Notes: a model not told the origin generated them from the letters alone. 64,000 nt of DNA from Paeniglutamicibacter terrestris (GCF_012271785.1 NZ_JAAWVT010000007.1:180123-244122), one strand, 5' to 3'; numbered from the stretch's first letter, positions 34,043-43,955 are shown. Made by a program: numbers and translations.

Positions 34043-35110
34043 TTAGGGGACGCGTGCGGTCCAGGCCTCGGTGGCAAATTTGGAAGCGGCAAGTTCACGC
34101 GCTGCGGTGCGCGTGGCCTCATCCAGCTCACCGCTGACGGCGCCGTAGCGCCGGGTGAAGGTGTTCATCATGACCTCGATGATTTCGGCACGGGTTACCG
34201 AGGATTGTGTCTTGAGCGGATCAACGCGTTTAACGGCCGAGGTGATGCCCTTGTCGGAAATCTTTTCACGTCCAATGCGCAGCACCTGCAGCATCTTCTC
34301 CGCGTCAATGTCATAGCTCATGGTCACGTGGTGCAGCACCCCGCCACCGGCCAGGCGCTTTTGTGCGGCCCCGCCAATCTTTCCCACATCGGTGGCGATG
34401 TCATTCAGCGGCTTGTAATGCGCCTTGATGCCCAATTCGGCCAGTGCCTCCATGACCCAGGCATCCAAGAACGGGTAGGAATCGGCAAAGCTCATCCCGT
34501 CAACCAACGACGCCGGAATGTAGAGCGAGTAGGTAATGCAGTTCCCCGCCTCCATAAACATCGCCCCGCCACCGCTGATGCGCCGCACCACCTGGATGCC
34601 GTGTTCGGCGGCCGCTTGAGCATCCACCTCATTGCGCACCGATTGGAAGGAGCCGATGATGACGGCCGAATCGTCCCAATCCCAGAAGCGCAGCGTGGGT
34701 GTGCGGGTTCCCGCTGCCACCTGACGGGTGAGCACCTCATCGAGGGCCACCTGCTCGGTCACCGCAATGACCGAGGGGCCGATGATCTGCCAGGAATGAT
34801 CTGCCCACGAGGTGGCGTGGCCCAAGGCCCGACGAACCACCCGAGCCACGGCATCGGCATCAAAGCCGAACATGACTGCGCCGGCACGGAGGCTTGCGTT
34901 GACCGCATCACGCACCGCGGCGTGCTCAACATTGTGCGGCAGACCCACCAACGCGGCGTTGATGTCGAAGAGCGCCTCATCGGGCTCGAGGAAAAAGTCC
35001 CCGTTAACGGAGGCGGAGGTGATCAGTCCGTCGCTGAGCACCAGGTCAACGACCACGAGTTTGCCGCCAATAACCTTGTATTCACCGTGGTGTGTGTAGC
35101 CGATAGTCAT
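34043..35110 (-). CDS. Lipoate-protein ligase A with N-terminal accessory domain
   Basis: Attaches lipoate to lipoyl domains of 2-oxoacid dehydrogenases and the glycine cleavage system. The catalytic domain (about 115-355) has RRISGGGAMF and the IGGAAQKR lysine motif, both typical of LplA/LipB ligases. The first 85 or so residues (GKLVVVDLVLSDG, FFLEPDEALFDINAAL) look like the accessory domain that is C-terminal in E. coli LplA, so the order is permuted. The ATG at 35110 lies 7 nt after TAGGAT and seems leaderless; an upstream GTG at 35131 is the alternative. Confidence 0.88.
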   Translation of the reverse strand: MTIGYTHHGEYKVIGGKLVVVDLVLSDGLITSASVNGDFFLEPDEALFDINAALVGLPHNVEHAAVRDAVNASLRAGAVMFGFDADAVARVVRRALGHATSWADHSWQIIGPSVIAVTEQVALDEVLTRQVAAGTRTPTLRFWDWDDSAVIIGSFQSVRNEVDAQAAAEHGIQVVRRISGGGAMFMEAGNCITYSLYIPASLVDGMSFADSYPFLDAWVMEALAELGIKAHYKPLNDIATDVGKIGGAAQKRLAGGGVLHHVTMSYDIDAEKMLQVLRIGREKISDKGITSAVKRVDPLKTQSSVTRAEIIEVMMNTFTRRYGAVSGELDEATRTAARELAASKFATEAWTARVP

Positions 35111-35290
35111 ACTCTCTATCCTAATCTTCACGGTGAACTCGCTGGTGCAGGCAGGTCTCGGGTGTCGGGCCTGGCGCCATCACCAGCGGCGCGCCGACGA
35201 GAATTCGCGGATCTGCGAACGCGGGGTTAAACAGCAATGGGACCCTGCGCGTGAGCGCAGAATCCCATCACAGGGTGCAAAGGCGAAGAA

Positions 35291-35548
35291 TTACTTCTTG
35301 GCGCCGAAGCCCTTGAAGCGAGCGTTGAAGCGCTCGACACGGCCGGCCGAGTCCATGATGCGCTGCTTACCCGTGTAGAAAGGGTGCGAAGCGGCGGAGA
35401 TTTCGACGTCGATGACCGGGTAGGTGGTGCCGTCTTCCCACTCGATGGTCTTGTTGCTCGTAGCGGTGGAGCGCGTCAGGAACTTCTCGCCCGAGGCGAG
35501 GTCGTTGAACACGATCGTGTTGTACTGCGGGTGGGTATTAGCCTTCAT
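35291..35548 (-). CDS. rpmE2: 50S ribosomal protein L31 type B
   Basis: An 85-residue ribosomal protein, matching the family in length and in the segments [32 protein letters not shown] and the basic C-terminus. It lacks the Cys pairs of zinc-binding L31, so it is the zinc-free type B, which in many actinobacteria is repressed by Zur. I saw no clear Zur-like palindrome upstream. Confidence 0.95.
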   Translation of the reverse strand: MKANTHPQYNTIVFNDLASGEKFLTRSTATSNKTIEWEDGTTYPVIDVEISAASHPFYTGKQRIMDSAGRVERFNARFKGFGAKK

Positions 35549-35696
35549 GGGGTAACCTTTGCTCGCGTCACTGGATTTTGCCAGCGACCAAAACGTATAA
35601 AACCGGCACGTGGGATCACGAAGCCGACGGTCCAGTCTAGCCGAACACCCGCTTGTTTGGAGAATTCAATGGGTTGCGTTGTACTGCGTGGGGAAA

Positions 35697-36563
35697 TCAG
35701 CGTGCTCGCAGCTCCCAAAAGGCCACCGCACAGGCGGCGGCAACGTTTAGCGAATCAACGCCAGGACGCATCGGAATCATGACATGCAGATCGGCGGCCG
35801 CTAGCACCGCGGCGGAGACACCGGCACCCTCGGTACCTAAAACCAGGGCCAGTTTCTCGCTGCGGGCAGCTCCCAACTCATCGATGCTCAGTGCCGAAGC
35901 GGTTAACTCCATGGCCGCGATATCAAACCCGGCCGCGGAAATGGCCGCTAGATCATCGGGCCAGGCGCTGAGTCGCGCCCACGGCACCTGGAAGACGGCG
36001 CCCATGCTCACCCGAATGGAGCGTCGATACAGTGGATCGGCGCAGCGTGGGGTGATCAGTACGGCATCGATGCCCAGTGCCGCGGCGGAACGGAAGATGG
36101 CTCCTAGGTTGGTGTGATCAACGATGTCCTCGAGGATCGCAATGCGTTTTGCCCCGCTCAGCACCTCATCAAGGGTCAGGGGTGTTGGCCGATTCATCGC
36201 CGCAAACGCTCCGCGGTGCAGGTGGAAGCCGGTGATCTCCTCCAGTACGGCATCACTTCCCACAAAAATTGGTGCCTCGGGATGGGCCGCCAGAACATCG
36301 GCGAGGGCATCGATCCATTTCGGTGCCATGAAAAAGGAGCGCGGGGTGTGCCCCGCGGCAAGTGCCCGACGCATGACCTTGGAGCTTTCGGCGATATAGC
36401 GACCGTTGGCTGGGTCCTGGTGCTGGCGCAGGGCCGCATCTGAGAGCGCCATATAGTCGGCCACGCGGGCATCATCGGCAGAATCGAGGACGATCAGCCG
36501 GTCCCCGTAGACCGTGAGCGCTCGGGTCAAGGCATCGTCGGCGGCCGGAACGGCGCCGGACAT
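35697..36563 (-). CDS. SpoU/TrmH-family RNA 2'-O-methyltransferase
   Basis: A 288-residue SPOUT-class methyltransferase using SAM on rRNA or tRNA. The three family motifs are visible: NLGAIFRSAAALG (motif 1), LVLGTEGAGVS (motif 2) and IPMRPGVDSLNVAAA (motif 3). An N-terminal substrate-binding domain precedes them. The start overlaps the stop of the TauE-type gene (TGATG), so the two are cotranscribed. Target RNA unknown. Confidence 0.92.
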   Translation of the reverse strand: MSGAVPAADDALTRALTVYGDRLIVLDSADDARVADYMALSDAALRQHQDPANGRYIAESSKVMRRALAAGHTPRSFFMAPKWIDALADVLAAHPEAPIFVGSDAVLEEITGFHLHRGAFAAMNRPTPLTLDEVLSGAKRIAILEDIVDHTNLGAIFRSAAALGIDAVLITPRCADPLYRRSIRVSMGAVFQVPWARLSAWPDDLAAISAAGFDIAAMELTASALSIDELGAARSEKLALVLGTEGAGVSAAVLAAADLHVMIPMRPGVDSLNVAAACAVAFWELRAR

Positions 36564-37366
36564 CAGGCACCCACCACGAGCTTGGCCACCATATTCACCA
36601 GGGCCACCAGCCCCAAAATCACGATGACGCCGCGTAGCCAGCCCGGGGAGAGCTTGCGTCCCACCTTGGCGCCGATGAATCCACCGATGAGTGAGCCCAC
36701 GGCGATCAGTGCCACCACGGGCCAGTGGATACGCTCGGGGGCGAAGATCAGGTAGGAGATGGCGGCAATAAGATTCACCACTAGGGAGAGCACCACCTTG
36801 ATGGCGTTGGACTGCTGCAGTGATGCGTGCAGGAAGATCCCGAAGACGGCCATCAGCAAGATGCCCTGAGCGGCGGTGAAATACCCGCCGTACACCCCAA
36901 TCAGGAAGACCAGGAAGTACAGCAGTGGAGAGATGCGAGATTTGTCGGCGTCATCGGGATTCACCGAGACACTTTTGGCCTGCCGCGTTTTGGCCCACAC
37001 CGAAAGTTTGGGCTGGAAAATCACCAAGATTAGAGCCAGCACGATCAGTACCGGAGCAACGTAACTGAAGACGCTCTCCGGTAGGTGAAGCAGGAGGAAG
37101 GCTCCGATGAGGCCGCCGGCCAGGGAGACGGGGACCAGCTTCAGCAGGGTGCGTCTAACACTCGCCGCTTCGCGCCGATACCCCCAGGCGCCGGAGAATC
37201 CTCCGGCGACCAGACCCATGGCGTTGGACACCACCGCGTTAACAGGGGCGAAGCCCAGTGCGACGAGCACGGGAAATGTCACCAGTGAGCCGGAGCCGAC
37301 GATCGTATTGATCGTTCCGGCCCAGAGGCCCGCGAAAAAGATGATGATGTCGCGCCACAGATCCAC
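36563..37366 (-). CDS. TauE/SafE-family sulfite/anion exporter
   Basis: A 267-residue membrane protein of the TauE/SafE family (PF01925). It has eight or so membrane segments in two repeats, with GTINTIVGSGSLVTFPVL at the start of repeat 1 and GGYFTAAQGILLMAVFG in repeat 2. Members export sulfite, sulfoacetate or similar organosulfur anions; the actual substrate is unknown. Directly upstream of, and overlapping, the SpoU methyltransferase. Confidence 0.9.
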   Translation of the reverse strand: MDLWRDIIIFFAGLWAGTINTIVGSGSLVTFPVLVALGFAPVNAVVSNAMGLVAGGFSGAWGYRREAASVRRTLLKLVPVSLAGGLIGAFLLLHLPESVFSYVAPVLIVLALILVIFQPKLSVWAKTRQAKSVSVNPDDADKSRISPLLYFLVFLIGVYGGYFTAAQGILLMAVFGIFLHASLQQSNAIKVVLSLVVNLIAAISYLIFAPERIHWPVVALIAVGSLIGGFIGAKVGRKLSPGWLRGVIVILGLVALVNMVAKLVVGA

Positions 37367-37445
37367 TCCGGATGCGCCTCCCCTAGTTCTTGATGATGAC
37401 TGAAAAGTACTCCACCGCTAGTTGCGCTGGAGTCCATAAACGAAT

Positions 37446-37487
37446 CTGCCGGTGTGCCCCGATCCAGGGATCGGGGCACACCGGCAG
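37446..37487. terminator. Hairpin after the ABC ATPase gene
   Basis: Perfect 18-bp arms (37446-37463 and 37470-37487) with a 6-nt loop, 16 nt beyond the stop codon of the minus-strand ABC ATPase. It also lies upstream of the TauE-type gene. Confidence 0.75.
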
Positions 37488-37503
37488 GAAAAAGCGTTAC
37501 CGG

Positions 37504-38289
37504 TCAGTGCTTGGCAACGGCGCTGAAACGCCCACCCTCGGAGCGCAAGCTCAGCGGGGTGTTAAAGGTTTCCGAGAGGTTCTCTTCGGTTAATGTTTCG
37601 GCGATGGGGCCAGCGGCAACCACTTCGCCCTCACGCAGCAGCAGAGCGTGGGTGAATCCTGGCGGCACTTCTTCCAGGTGGTGGGTGACCAGCACCATGG
37701 CGGGCGCGTCTTCGTCGGCTGCCAATTCGCTCAGGCGCGCCACCAAGTCTTCACGGCCGGCAAGATCAAGTCCCGCTCCCGGCTCGTCAAGAAGCAAGAG
37801 TTCCGGGTCGGTCATCAGTGCACGGGCGATCTGTACGCGCTTGCGTTCACCTTCGGAGAGGGTGACAAACGGGCGGTTGATCATGGTGGACATGCCCCAG
37901 GCGTGCAGCAAGGCAAAGGCTCGACGTTCGTCAAGCTTCTCGTAGGCCTCGCGCCAGCGACCGGTCATCCCGTAGGACGCCGTGAGCACCACGTTGAGCA
38001 CATTCTCGTGCTCCGGGATGTTGCTGGCCAGTGCGGCGGAGGACAGCCCAATCCGGGGGCGAAGTTCAAAGACGTCAACTGCGCCCAGGACCTCACCGAG
38101 CACACCGGCGACACCGCGAGTGGGGTGAATACGCGCACCAGCGATTTGCAGCAGGGTGGTTTTTCCGGCGCCGTTGGGTCCTAAAACAACCCAACGTTCG
38201 CCCTCCTTTACCTGCCAATTGATGTCCGTTAATAGATCCTTGCGTCCGCGTACCACGCAGACGCCGGCAAGTCCCAGCACTTCATTCAT
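37504..38289 (-). CDS. ABC transporter ATP-binding protein (YlmA-like)
   Basis: A 261-residue stand-alone ATPase. Walker A is GPNGAGKTTLLQI, the signature is LSEGERKRVQIARAL, Walker B is ELLLLDEPGAGLDL and the switch His lies in LVTHHLEEVP. No permease gene is adjacent. The ATG at 38289 lies 7 nt after TAATGT with no Shine-Dalgarno sequence, hence probably leaderless; the longer reading from 38361 would start upstream of that promoter. Confidence 0.9.
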   Translation of the reverse strand: MNEVLGLAGVCVVRGRKDLLTDINWQVKEGERWVVLGPNGAGKTTLLQIAGARIHPTRGVAGVLGEVLGAVDVFELRPRIGLSSAALASNIPEHENVLNVVLTASYGMTGRWREAYEKLDERRAFALLHAWGMSTMINRPFVTLSEGERKRVQIARALMTDPELLLLDEPGAGLDLAGREDLVARLSELAADEDAPAMVLVTHHLEEVPPGFTHALLLREGEVVAAGPIAETLTEENLSETFNTPLSLRSEGGRFSAVAKH

Positions 38290-38508
38290 GGATAAAACAT
38301 TAGGCCAGTGACCCGCCTTTGGCCCAACCGGACGCGGCAAACGCACGGTGTTTGCCAGCACTACAGCATCATTTAGACGCCTGACTCAGAAGATTGGGCC
38401 CGCCGAACGGCCTCACAGCAGGCGGATAGGGGAACCAATGGTGCCCTTCCGCGCAATAAAAGGCACACCGTTTTGTGGCAGTGGCGTGCTACACGCGAGA
38501 ATATAGCA

Positions 38509-39417
38509 ATGCAACCCACCGCTTTCATAGTGTTCTATTCCGCAGTATCCCCTTGTATCGAACCTGCTTCGCTGCGCCAGACCCTGGCCGCGGCAGGCCA
38601 CGAGGTACTCAGCGAGCAGGAGTTCGCTGGTCCGGGGCGCAGCGGATCACGCTGGGAAGTCACCGGGTCTGTCCGTCAGCTGCGCGCGCTGGTTAATCCA
38701 CTGGATGCCATTTATGCGCGCTCCGAAGACCCAGTATTACGCGGCACATCGCTGACCGTAGTTCCGGCGGAATTAGTCCGGGCCAAGAAGATGCTTCTGG
38801 TGATGGACGTCGATTCGACGCTGATCAAGCAGGAAGTCATTGAGCTTCTGGCCGCTCACGCGGGACGCGAAGCCGAGGTTGCCGCCGTCACCGAATCCGC
38901 CATGCGTGGCGAATTGGATTTTGCTGCCTCTCTGCACGCCCGGGTTGCCACCCTTGCCGGACTTGATGCGCACGTCATCGATGCCGTCCGAGCTCGCCTG
39001 GAACTGAGTGACGGTGCTGCGGATTTGGTGAAGTCCTTCAAGGAGGCAGGTCACCACGTCGCAGTGGTCTCCGGCGGTTTCGCCCAGATCCTTGACCCGT
39101 TGGCCGCCGATCTTGGGCTGGACCGTGCGCGGGCTAATGATCTGGTGATTCTCGACGGGCAGCTGACCGGAAAGGTCAACGGGGAGGTTGTGGACCGCGC
39201 GTGCAAGGAAGTGATGTTGCGCACCTGGGCCCGCGAGCTCGGAGTCGAGATGGAGCACACCATCGCCGCCGGTGATGGTGCCAATGATCTGGACATGGTC
39301 GGCGCCGCCGGGCTGGGCGTGGCGTTTAATGCCAAGCCGTTATTGCGCGATGCGGCCGATGCCCGCATCGATTTGCCGAGGTTGGACATCATCGCCAACC
39401 TCGTAGGGCTCTTATAA
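38509..39417 (+). CDS. serB: Phosphoserine phosphatase
   Basis: Last step of serine synthesis. The 302-residue HAD protein has motif I as VMDVDSTLI (about residue 101), motif II in VVSGGF and motif III as GDGANDLDMVGAA. An N-terminal ACT-like domain of about 85 residues precedes it, as in actinobacterial SerB. The ATG at 38509 is used; the extra residues from 38473 precede it. Monocistronic and divergent from the ABC ATPase. Confidence 0.95.
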   Translation: MQPTAFIVFYSAVSPCIEPASLRQTLAAAGHEVLSEQEFAGPGRSGSRWEVTGSVRQLRALVNPLDAIYARSEDPVLRGTSLTVVPAELVRAKKMLLVMDVDSTLIKQEVIELLAAHAGREAEVAAVTESAMRGELDFAASLHARVATLAGLDAHVIDAVRARLELSDGAADLVKSFKEAGHHVAVVSGGFAQILDPLAADLGLDRARANDLVILDGQLTGKVNGEVVDRACKEVMLRTWARELGVEMEHTIAAGDGANDLDMVGAAGLGVAFNAKPLLRDAADARIDLPRLDIIANLVGLL

Positions 39418-39471
39418 CAATTGGACCATTAACGCCTGTTATTTACTCCGTCGAATTGGCGCACGGGTAGG

Positions 39472-41274
39472 ATGCAGAAGGCGGTAGGGGCTCAGAGCAG
39501 CTCGTCCGGCACCCAAATCAAGGTACTCCGCAGTGCCCCCGATGGAAGAGAACTAGTCGTTTTGCACAGTGAAAAAGTGTCCCGCAGGCAGCGCGGACCG
39601 AAGCAGAAGTCACGTCGGGGTTGGATCATTGGCGGTTCGGTGGCGGTGGTGGCCTGCGCCCTCTACGGAGGAGCTGCGGCATATGCCGGCTCACAAATTC
39701 CGGCTAATACTACGGTTCATGGAATCGAGGTTGGATCCCTGACGCCCGAAGCCGCCAATGATGTGCTGCGCGAAAAGTTGGCACCGTTGGCCAGCCAGAA
39801 GATTTCGGTGCTCGTTAACAACAAGGAAGCCACGCTTGACCCGGCTTCCGCTGGACTGAGTATTGACTACGACAAGACGCTGAACGGGCTCACCGGTTTT
39901 GACCTCAACCCCGTCACCATTTTTGAGCGCTTTACCGGACAACAGCACCGTGACCCGGTGAGTGTCATTGACGAGGCCAAGCTCCTTGCGTCATTGGACG
40001 AACTGGCGCCCAAGGTTGCGGTCAAGACTACCGAAGGCAAGCTGGCCTTTGATGGTTCGACCCCGGTACTCACCAAGCCCATCACCGGGGTTTCGTTGAA
40101 TGTTAAAGACGCAGTCAACGTTGTTAGCACGGGCTGGTTCGACGCACCAAAGGCATTAGAGCTTCCCTCGAGCCTGCAGGAGCCTAAGACGTCCTTGGCG
40201 ACGCTTGAGACGGCGCTGAAGGATCAGGCCAAGCCGTTAGTTTCCGGACCGATCAAGCTCACTGACGGCACCACGACTGCGAGTCTCACCCCGGGGCAAC
40301 TGGCTGCGACTGCATCGTTTAAGATCTCAGACAATAAAGTTGAGATGACCCTGGACACCGAGAAACTGGTGAAGGCGGCAAGTGCCGACTCCAGTGGATT
40401 TAAGTCCACCGCTAAGGAAGCAAAGATCGTGCTTTCCGGAGGCAAGCCGAAGATCATTCCCTCGCAAAACGGCACGGTGATCGAATCCAAGGATCTCGAT
40501 CAGCTGGTTCTTGCCGCTAGTAAGGACGATGCACGGTCGGCCAAGGTCACGTTGACCACCACCGAACCCGAATTGACCACCGAAAAGGCCAAGAAGTTGG
40601 GAGTGAAGAACGAGATCGTCCATTTCTCGACTCCCTACCCGGCGTCCGATACGGTTCGCACCAAGAACCTTTATGCCGGAACTGCACGACTCAACGGAGT
40701 CGTGGTCATGCCAGGTGAAACCTTCTCACTGGAGAAGGCCCTCGGGGCCATCACCACGGCTAACGGCTACTACGGCTCCGGCGTGGTGGTAAACGGCTTC
40801 GCCACCGAGGCAGTTGGCGGTGGACTTTCACAGGTCTCCACCCAGTTGTACAACGTAGGCTTCCTGGCCGGTTATGACGACATCACGCACAAGCCCCACA
40901 GCCGCTGGTTCGAGCGATACCCGGCAGGCCGTGAGGCTACCCTCTGGGAGGGTCAGGTAGATATGGCGTGGAAGAACAACACACCGTACGCCGTGATGAT
41001 CCAGGCATGGGTTGGTGGTGGCGAGGTACATACTCGTTTGTGGAGCACCAAGTACTGGACCGTGGGTTCGGACTCATCGGCTAAGTACAACATCACCAAA
41101 CCCGGTGTCGAGTACAACCCGGCAGAGAACTGCAAGCCCGAATCAGGTGGCAAGCAGGGCTTCTCGATCGATGTGACGCGTACGCGCTCCTCCGCCAAGG
41201 AAACGCTGCCGGCCGAAACTAAATCGTGGACTTACCAGCCGTGGAACAAAGTCATCTGCGGCACCAAGCCCTAA
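39472..41274 (+). CDS. VanW-family protein with peptidoglycan-binding-like repeats
   Basis: A 600-residue protein with one N-terminal membrane anchor (about 50-70, WIIGGSVAVVACALYGGAA) and an exterior region. Residues about 80-390 hold two to three repeats typical of the YoaR/PG-binding-4 domain. The C-terminal VanW domain shows FSTPYPASDTVRTKN, GETFSLEKALG and EAVGGGLSQVSTQLYN. Likely acts at the cell wall; the exact role of VanW is unknown. The start is uncertain: the ATG at 39472 sits within a TAGGAT box, so a downstream start is possible. Confidence 0.88.
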   Translation: MQKAVGAQSSSSGTQIKVLRSAPDGRELVVLHSEKVSRRQRGPKQKSRRGWIIGGSVAVVACALYGGAAAYAGSQIPANTTVHGIEVGSLTPEAANDVLREKLAPLASQKISVLVNNKEATLDPASAGLSIDYDKTLNGLTGFDLNPVTIFERFTGQQHRDPVSVIDEAKLLASLDELAPKVAVKTTEGKLAFDGSTPVLTKPITGVSLNVKDAVNVVSTGWFDAPKALELPSSLQEPKTSLATLETALKDQAKPLVSGPIKLTDGTTTASLTPGQLAATASFKISDNKVEMTLDTEKLVKAASADSSGFKSTAKEAKIVLSGGKPKIIPSQNGTVIESKDLDQLVLAASKDDARSAKVTLTTTEPELTTEKAKKLGVKNEIVHFSTPYPASDTVRTKNLYAGTARLNGVVVMPGETFSLEKALGAITTANGYYGSGVVVNGFATEAVGGGLSQVSTQLYNVGFLAGYDDITHKPHSRWFERYPAGREATLWEGQVDMAWKNNTPYAVMIQAWVGGGEVHTRLWSTKYWTVGSDSSAKYNITKPGVEYNPAENCKPESGGKQGFSIDVTRTRSSAKETLPAETKSWTYQPWNKVICGTKP

Positions 41275-41293
41275 CACGGCCCCGCAGCAGCAT

Positions 41294-41337
41294 CACTGAG
41301 GCGCCCTCACCGTTCATTCGGTGAGGGCGCCTCAGTG
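41294..41337 (+). terminator. Strong terminator after the VanW gene
   Basis: Perfect 19-bp arms (41294-41312 and 41319-41337) with a 6-nt loop, 20 nt after the stop and followed by a short T-rich tail. Confidence 0.88.
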
Positions 41338-42254
41338 CTTCTCGGGAGTTTTTTCGTGGTTTGAGGATGCACATATCGACACTCAATTTTTTGCGACGCA
41401 GCCTGCTTCCAGCTCCCAAACGAACCCCTCCTACATGTCGATACCTCTGCAGGCTTTTGCCTCAAGCTGACAGTGGGACTCCACAGCAGACACAGCTACA
41501 CGCGCACGTGATCACCGCCCTGTACCCTGGGGGCACCATCGCACCACTGGAGATACATTGCGAGCCCTGCTCACCCCAGATCTTTCGTCCTACAGATCAG
41601 CCGCCCAATCCTCAATGGCTATAAACCACACGGAGTGACAGGCACTGCTGCGGTGTTCATGGAAGCGGTCCGGCCTTCTAAGGTTCTAAGAACCGACGCG
41701 CTGATGCCGCTCAGACCACACGGCTCAGCTGCTGCTGGGCGAAGTTGCCCACGACCACCTAGGTGAAGCCCGAGACCGAGCAAACAATCGACGACGCCCG
41801 GGTGACCTTGGCGCAGTTCCTCGCCTCAGAAATGATGTCCGTGACCCATTAGGACGCGAGCCTTCCCCAGCCGCTAGGGAGATGAACTGTCGCTGAAATC
41901 GAAAACCCGTGCTGTATGGGCTGGTGCGGGCATTAGCACGAAACCACTCGAAATGGTCATGGAGTCGGGTCCCATGGAGTGCCTAGCCCCCTTTCATATC
42001 ACCGGCGAACCGGATTCGTGAGTCCCGGCCCGAGACAGACCCGATCATGCTCGAAGCTTTTTGACCTGCACCAGATGATCGAGGATTCCCTCAACTCGTC
42101 CGCCGTCAGATTTTTCGACTTGTACTAGGCGGCACGTGCCGAATTACCGTGGAGTATTTACCTGTGGCATCACGCAAGGTAACGTGAGTCACAGATCGCT
42201 AGAGAGGCTAGCTAAATTATCTTGTCCCGGTGGTCGTTTTGGAGCTGATGGAGA
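41338..42254. other. 0.9-kb stretch without a recognisable gene
   Basis: ORFs here are short, interrupted and unlike the neighbouring genes in codon use. I could not match any fragment to a family. An AT-richer stretch at about 42190-42235 probably carries the promoter of the next gene. The region looks like old, decayed accessory DNA. Confidence 0.4.
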
Positions 42255-42521
42255 GTGGTTAGAGTGGAAAACTTTGATTCCCAGGTGCGTTCGCCCCAGG
42301 AAGACCTAAAAATCGATGACTGGTCCGATCTTGGCCAACAACTTTGGTCTTATCTGACGGGGCGTGGAGCGGCGGTCAACTACACGTTGGTCGACATGAC
42401 TGTTGAGGTTCCTCGTGATATTGGACCCGACGCACCGCGCGCGATATGGAAATTCGACGGTACATTGCGCGTCACGACGAGTGATGATGCATCTGCGGGC
42501 TCCGATCCCTACCGCCAGTAG
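42255..42521 (+). CDS. Small protein of unknown function, partner of an FHA protein
   Basis: An 88-residue acidic, soluble protein starting at GTG 42255 after GATGGAGA. It contains a segment of beta character (WKFDGTLRVTTSDD) and no recognisable domain. It ends 12 bp before the FHA gene and is probably cotranscribed with it. Confidence 0.6.
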   Translation: MVRVENFDSQVRSPQEDLKIDDWSDLGQQLWSYLTGRGAAVNYTLVDMTVEVPRDIGPDAPRAIWKFDGTLRVTTSDDASAGSDPYRQ

Positions 42522-42533
42522 TCGGGGCAGGCC

Positions 42534-43406
42534 ATGCGTTTCGACATCGATCTAGCGTTCGCCGTGAAATTGCCAGGCGCTGATGACACCGTTCATGAAG
42601 ACATTCGTGGAACGATTGAAGCCCACGGCAAGTCGATCACCATTAAAGCCGACTCACTGTCGGTATTTCCGTCGGCAAGGTCTGTCGATCGTGACGCCTT
42701 GAACAGCTTTGCGGTAAAGCTCAAAAATGCGGGCATAACAGTTGTCATTGACGGGCCAAATGGAACCATCATGAGCCTCGGCAATGTCAAACCCAATCTA
42801 GCTGCCCTCATTGGAACCAATTCGACCGCAGTGAGACTCGGTAAACGCGAGGCCTTCAAGTCACTGATGGGACGTGGGCGCAGCCGTAGCGCTATCGAAC
42901 CCATGACAATACCTGCGACTTTGTTTCCGCTTCTGCCTACGTTTCTCAAGAATTATCATCGCCGACCCACCACGACCCACTATGCCCGCGGTGGGGGCAG
43001 GCCACGGATCATTTTCGTCAAAGATAGTGATTCGTGGGATGGCAAGGCGCCTAAAGTTCTCAACGTCGTCGATGAGGTGATGGAGATCGGTAGTTCGCCC
43101 GATGGTGGACTCGTGCTAGCGGGCCTGGACCCGGTACACGCGAGAATCGTTCACAATGAACTGGATGATTATGTTCTAGTTGCCGTGGGCCCGGTGGGTG
43201 GAAGTGTTGGCTTGAAGCCGGGAGGCGAACATACTCTGCGTAGCGGTGCCAGAATAGAACTAGGTGACTGGAGACTCGTGTTCTTCCGTGAAGAGTATGC
43301 CGATCACGGGAGGCCGTTTGGAGGACGCAACGGCGGCGAGCTAGCTTTCCAGAGAGCTCAGTTCAATCCGCGCACCGGACTCATCGAACGTGATTCAAAC
43401 GAGTAA
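42534..43406 (+). CDS. Protein with a divergent FHA-like C-terminal domain
   Basis: A 290-residue protein. The first 120 or so residues form an unrecognised, mostly beta region (DIDLAFAVKLPG onward). A linker with ARGGGRPR leads into an FHA-like region (about 160-265: VMEIGSSPDGGLVLAGLDPVHARI and SGARIELGDWRLVFFREEY). The Arg that normally follows IG and the Ser before the conserved His are replaced (IGSS, DPVHA), so phosphothreonine binding is doubtful. No kinase or secretion genes are nearby. Codon use is less GC-biased than in neighbours, suggesting transfer. Confidence 0.65.
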   Translation: MRFDIDLAFAVKLPGADDTVHEDIRGTIEAHGKSITIKADSLSVFPSARSVDRDALNSFAVKLKNAGITVVIDGPNGTIMSLGNVKPNLAALIGTNSTAVRLGKREAFKSLMGRGRSRSAIEPMTIPATLFPLLPTFLKNYHRRPTTTHYARGGGRPRIIFVKDSDSWDGKAPKVLNVVDEVMEIGSSPDGGLVLAGLDPVHARIVHNELDDYVLVAVGPVGGSVGLKPGGEHTLRSGARIELGDWRLVFFREEYADHGRPFGGRNGGELAFQRAQFNPRTGLIERDSNE

Positions 43407-43434
43407 GGGGATTCTGGCAGCCAGGGACGTGCAT

Positions 43435-43464
43435 CGGGTTTGGGAAGAGACGTTCCCAAACCCG
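43435..43464 (+). terminator. Hairpin after the FHA gene
   Basis: Perfect 12-bp arms (43435-43446 and 43453-43464) with a 6-nt loop, 28 nt after the stop codon. Confidence 0.7.
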
Positions 43465-43955
43465 GCGTCGTCTGCTGCACCGCCAACGGTGTAACCGCCG
43501 AAATTCTGATGGGACGCATCAATCTAAAACTATGTTCACGTTCTTCGAAAGAGATTCCTGGCGGATGCAGCATGAAAATGACACGAGGTTTTGTGCTCAT
43601 CCTTGATGCGTTTCTTCGGCCAGAGAACGGATCTGTGGCACCAGATTTAGGATCCGTGGCACGACGGCTCAGTAGCTGAGCTTAACGATGACAGCATGGA
43701 GGACTTTCGCTAATAAGCCCCTGACGCTGCACCCATCGCACGGAGGCCAGTGAAGAGGCTCTCGCCCAGTATTCGGACGTTGTGCGATGGCGCTCATGGT
43801 GCAACCGCCATGGAGCGGACAAGCTCACGGGTGGATTGCTCCGTCTGTGCGTTCACTTCGGTATCGGTGCCACCCGCCCGGCCGGAAATCAACGGGGTTC
43901 CGCAGTCAAGCATGATCCTGACGTCCGCCGCTTTTCAGCTGATGACCCCGCCGCT
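43465..43955. other. Intergenic stretch without a recognisable gene
   Basis: About 490 bp with only short ORFs. A direct repeat GGATCYGTGGCAC occurs twice near 43627-43665. No gene or element is recognised. Confidence 0.35.

Noticed and set aside
35549..35650. Zur box upstream of rpmE2
   Set aside because: No clear ATGAAAATCATTTTCAT-like palindrome is visible; regulation by zinc remains only a family expectation.
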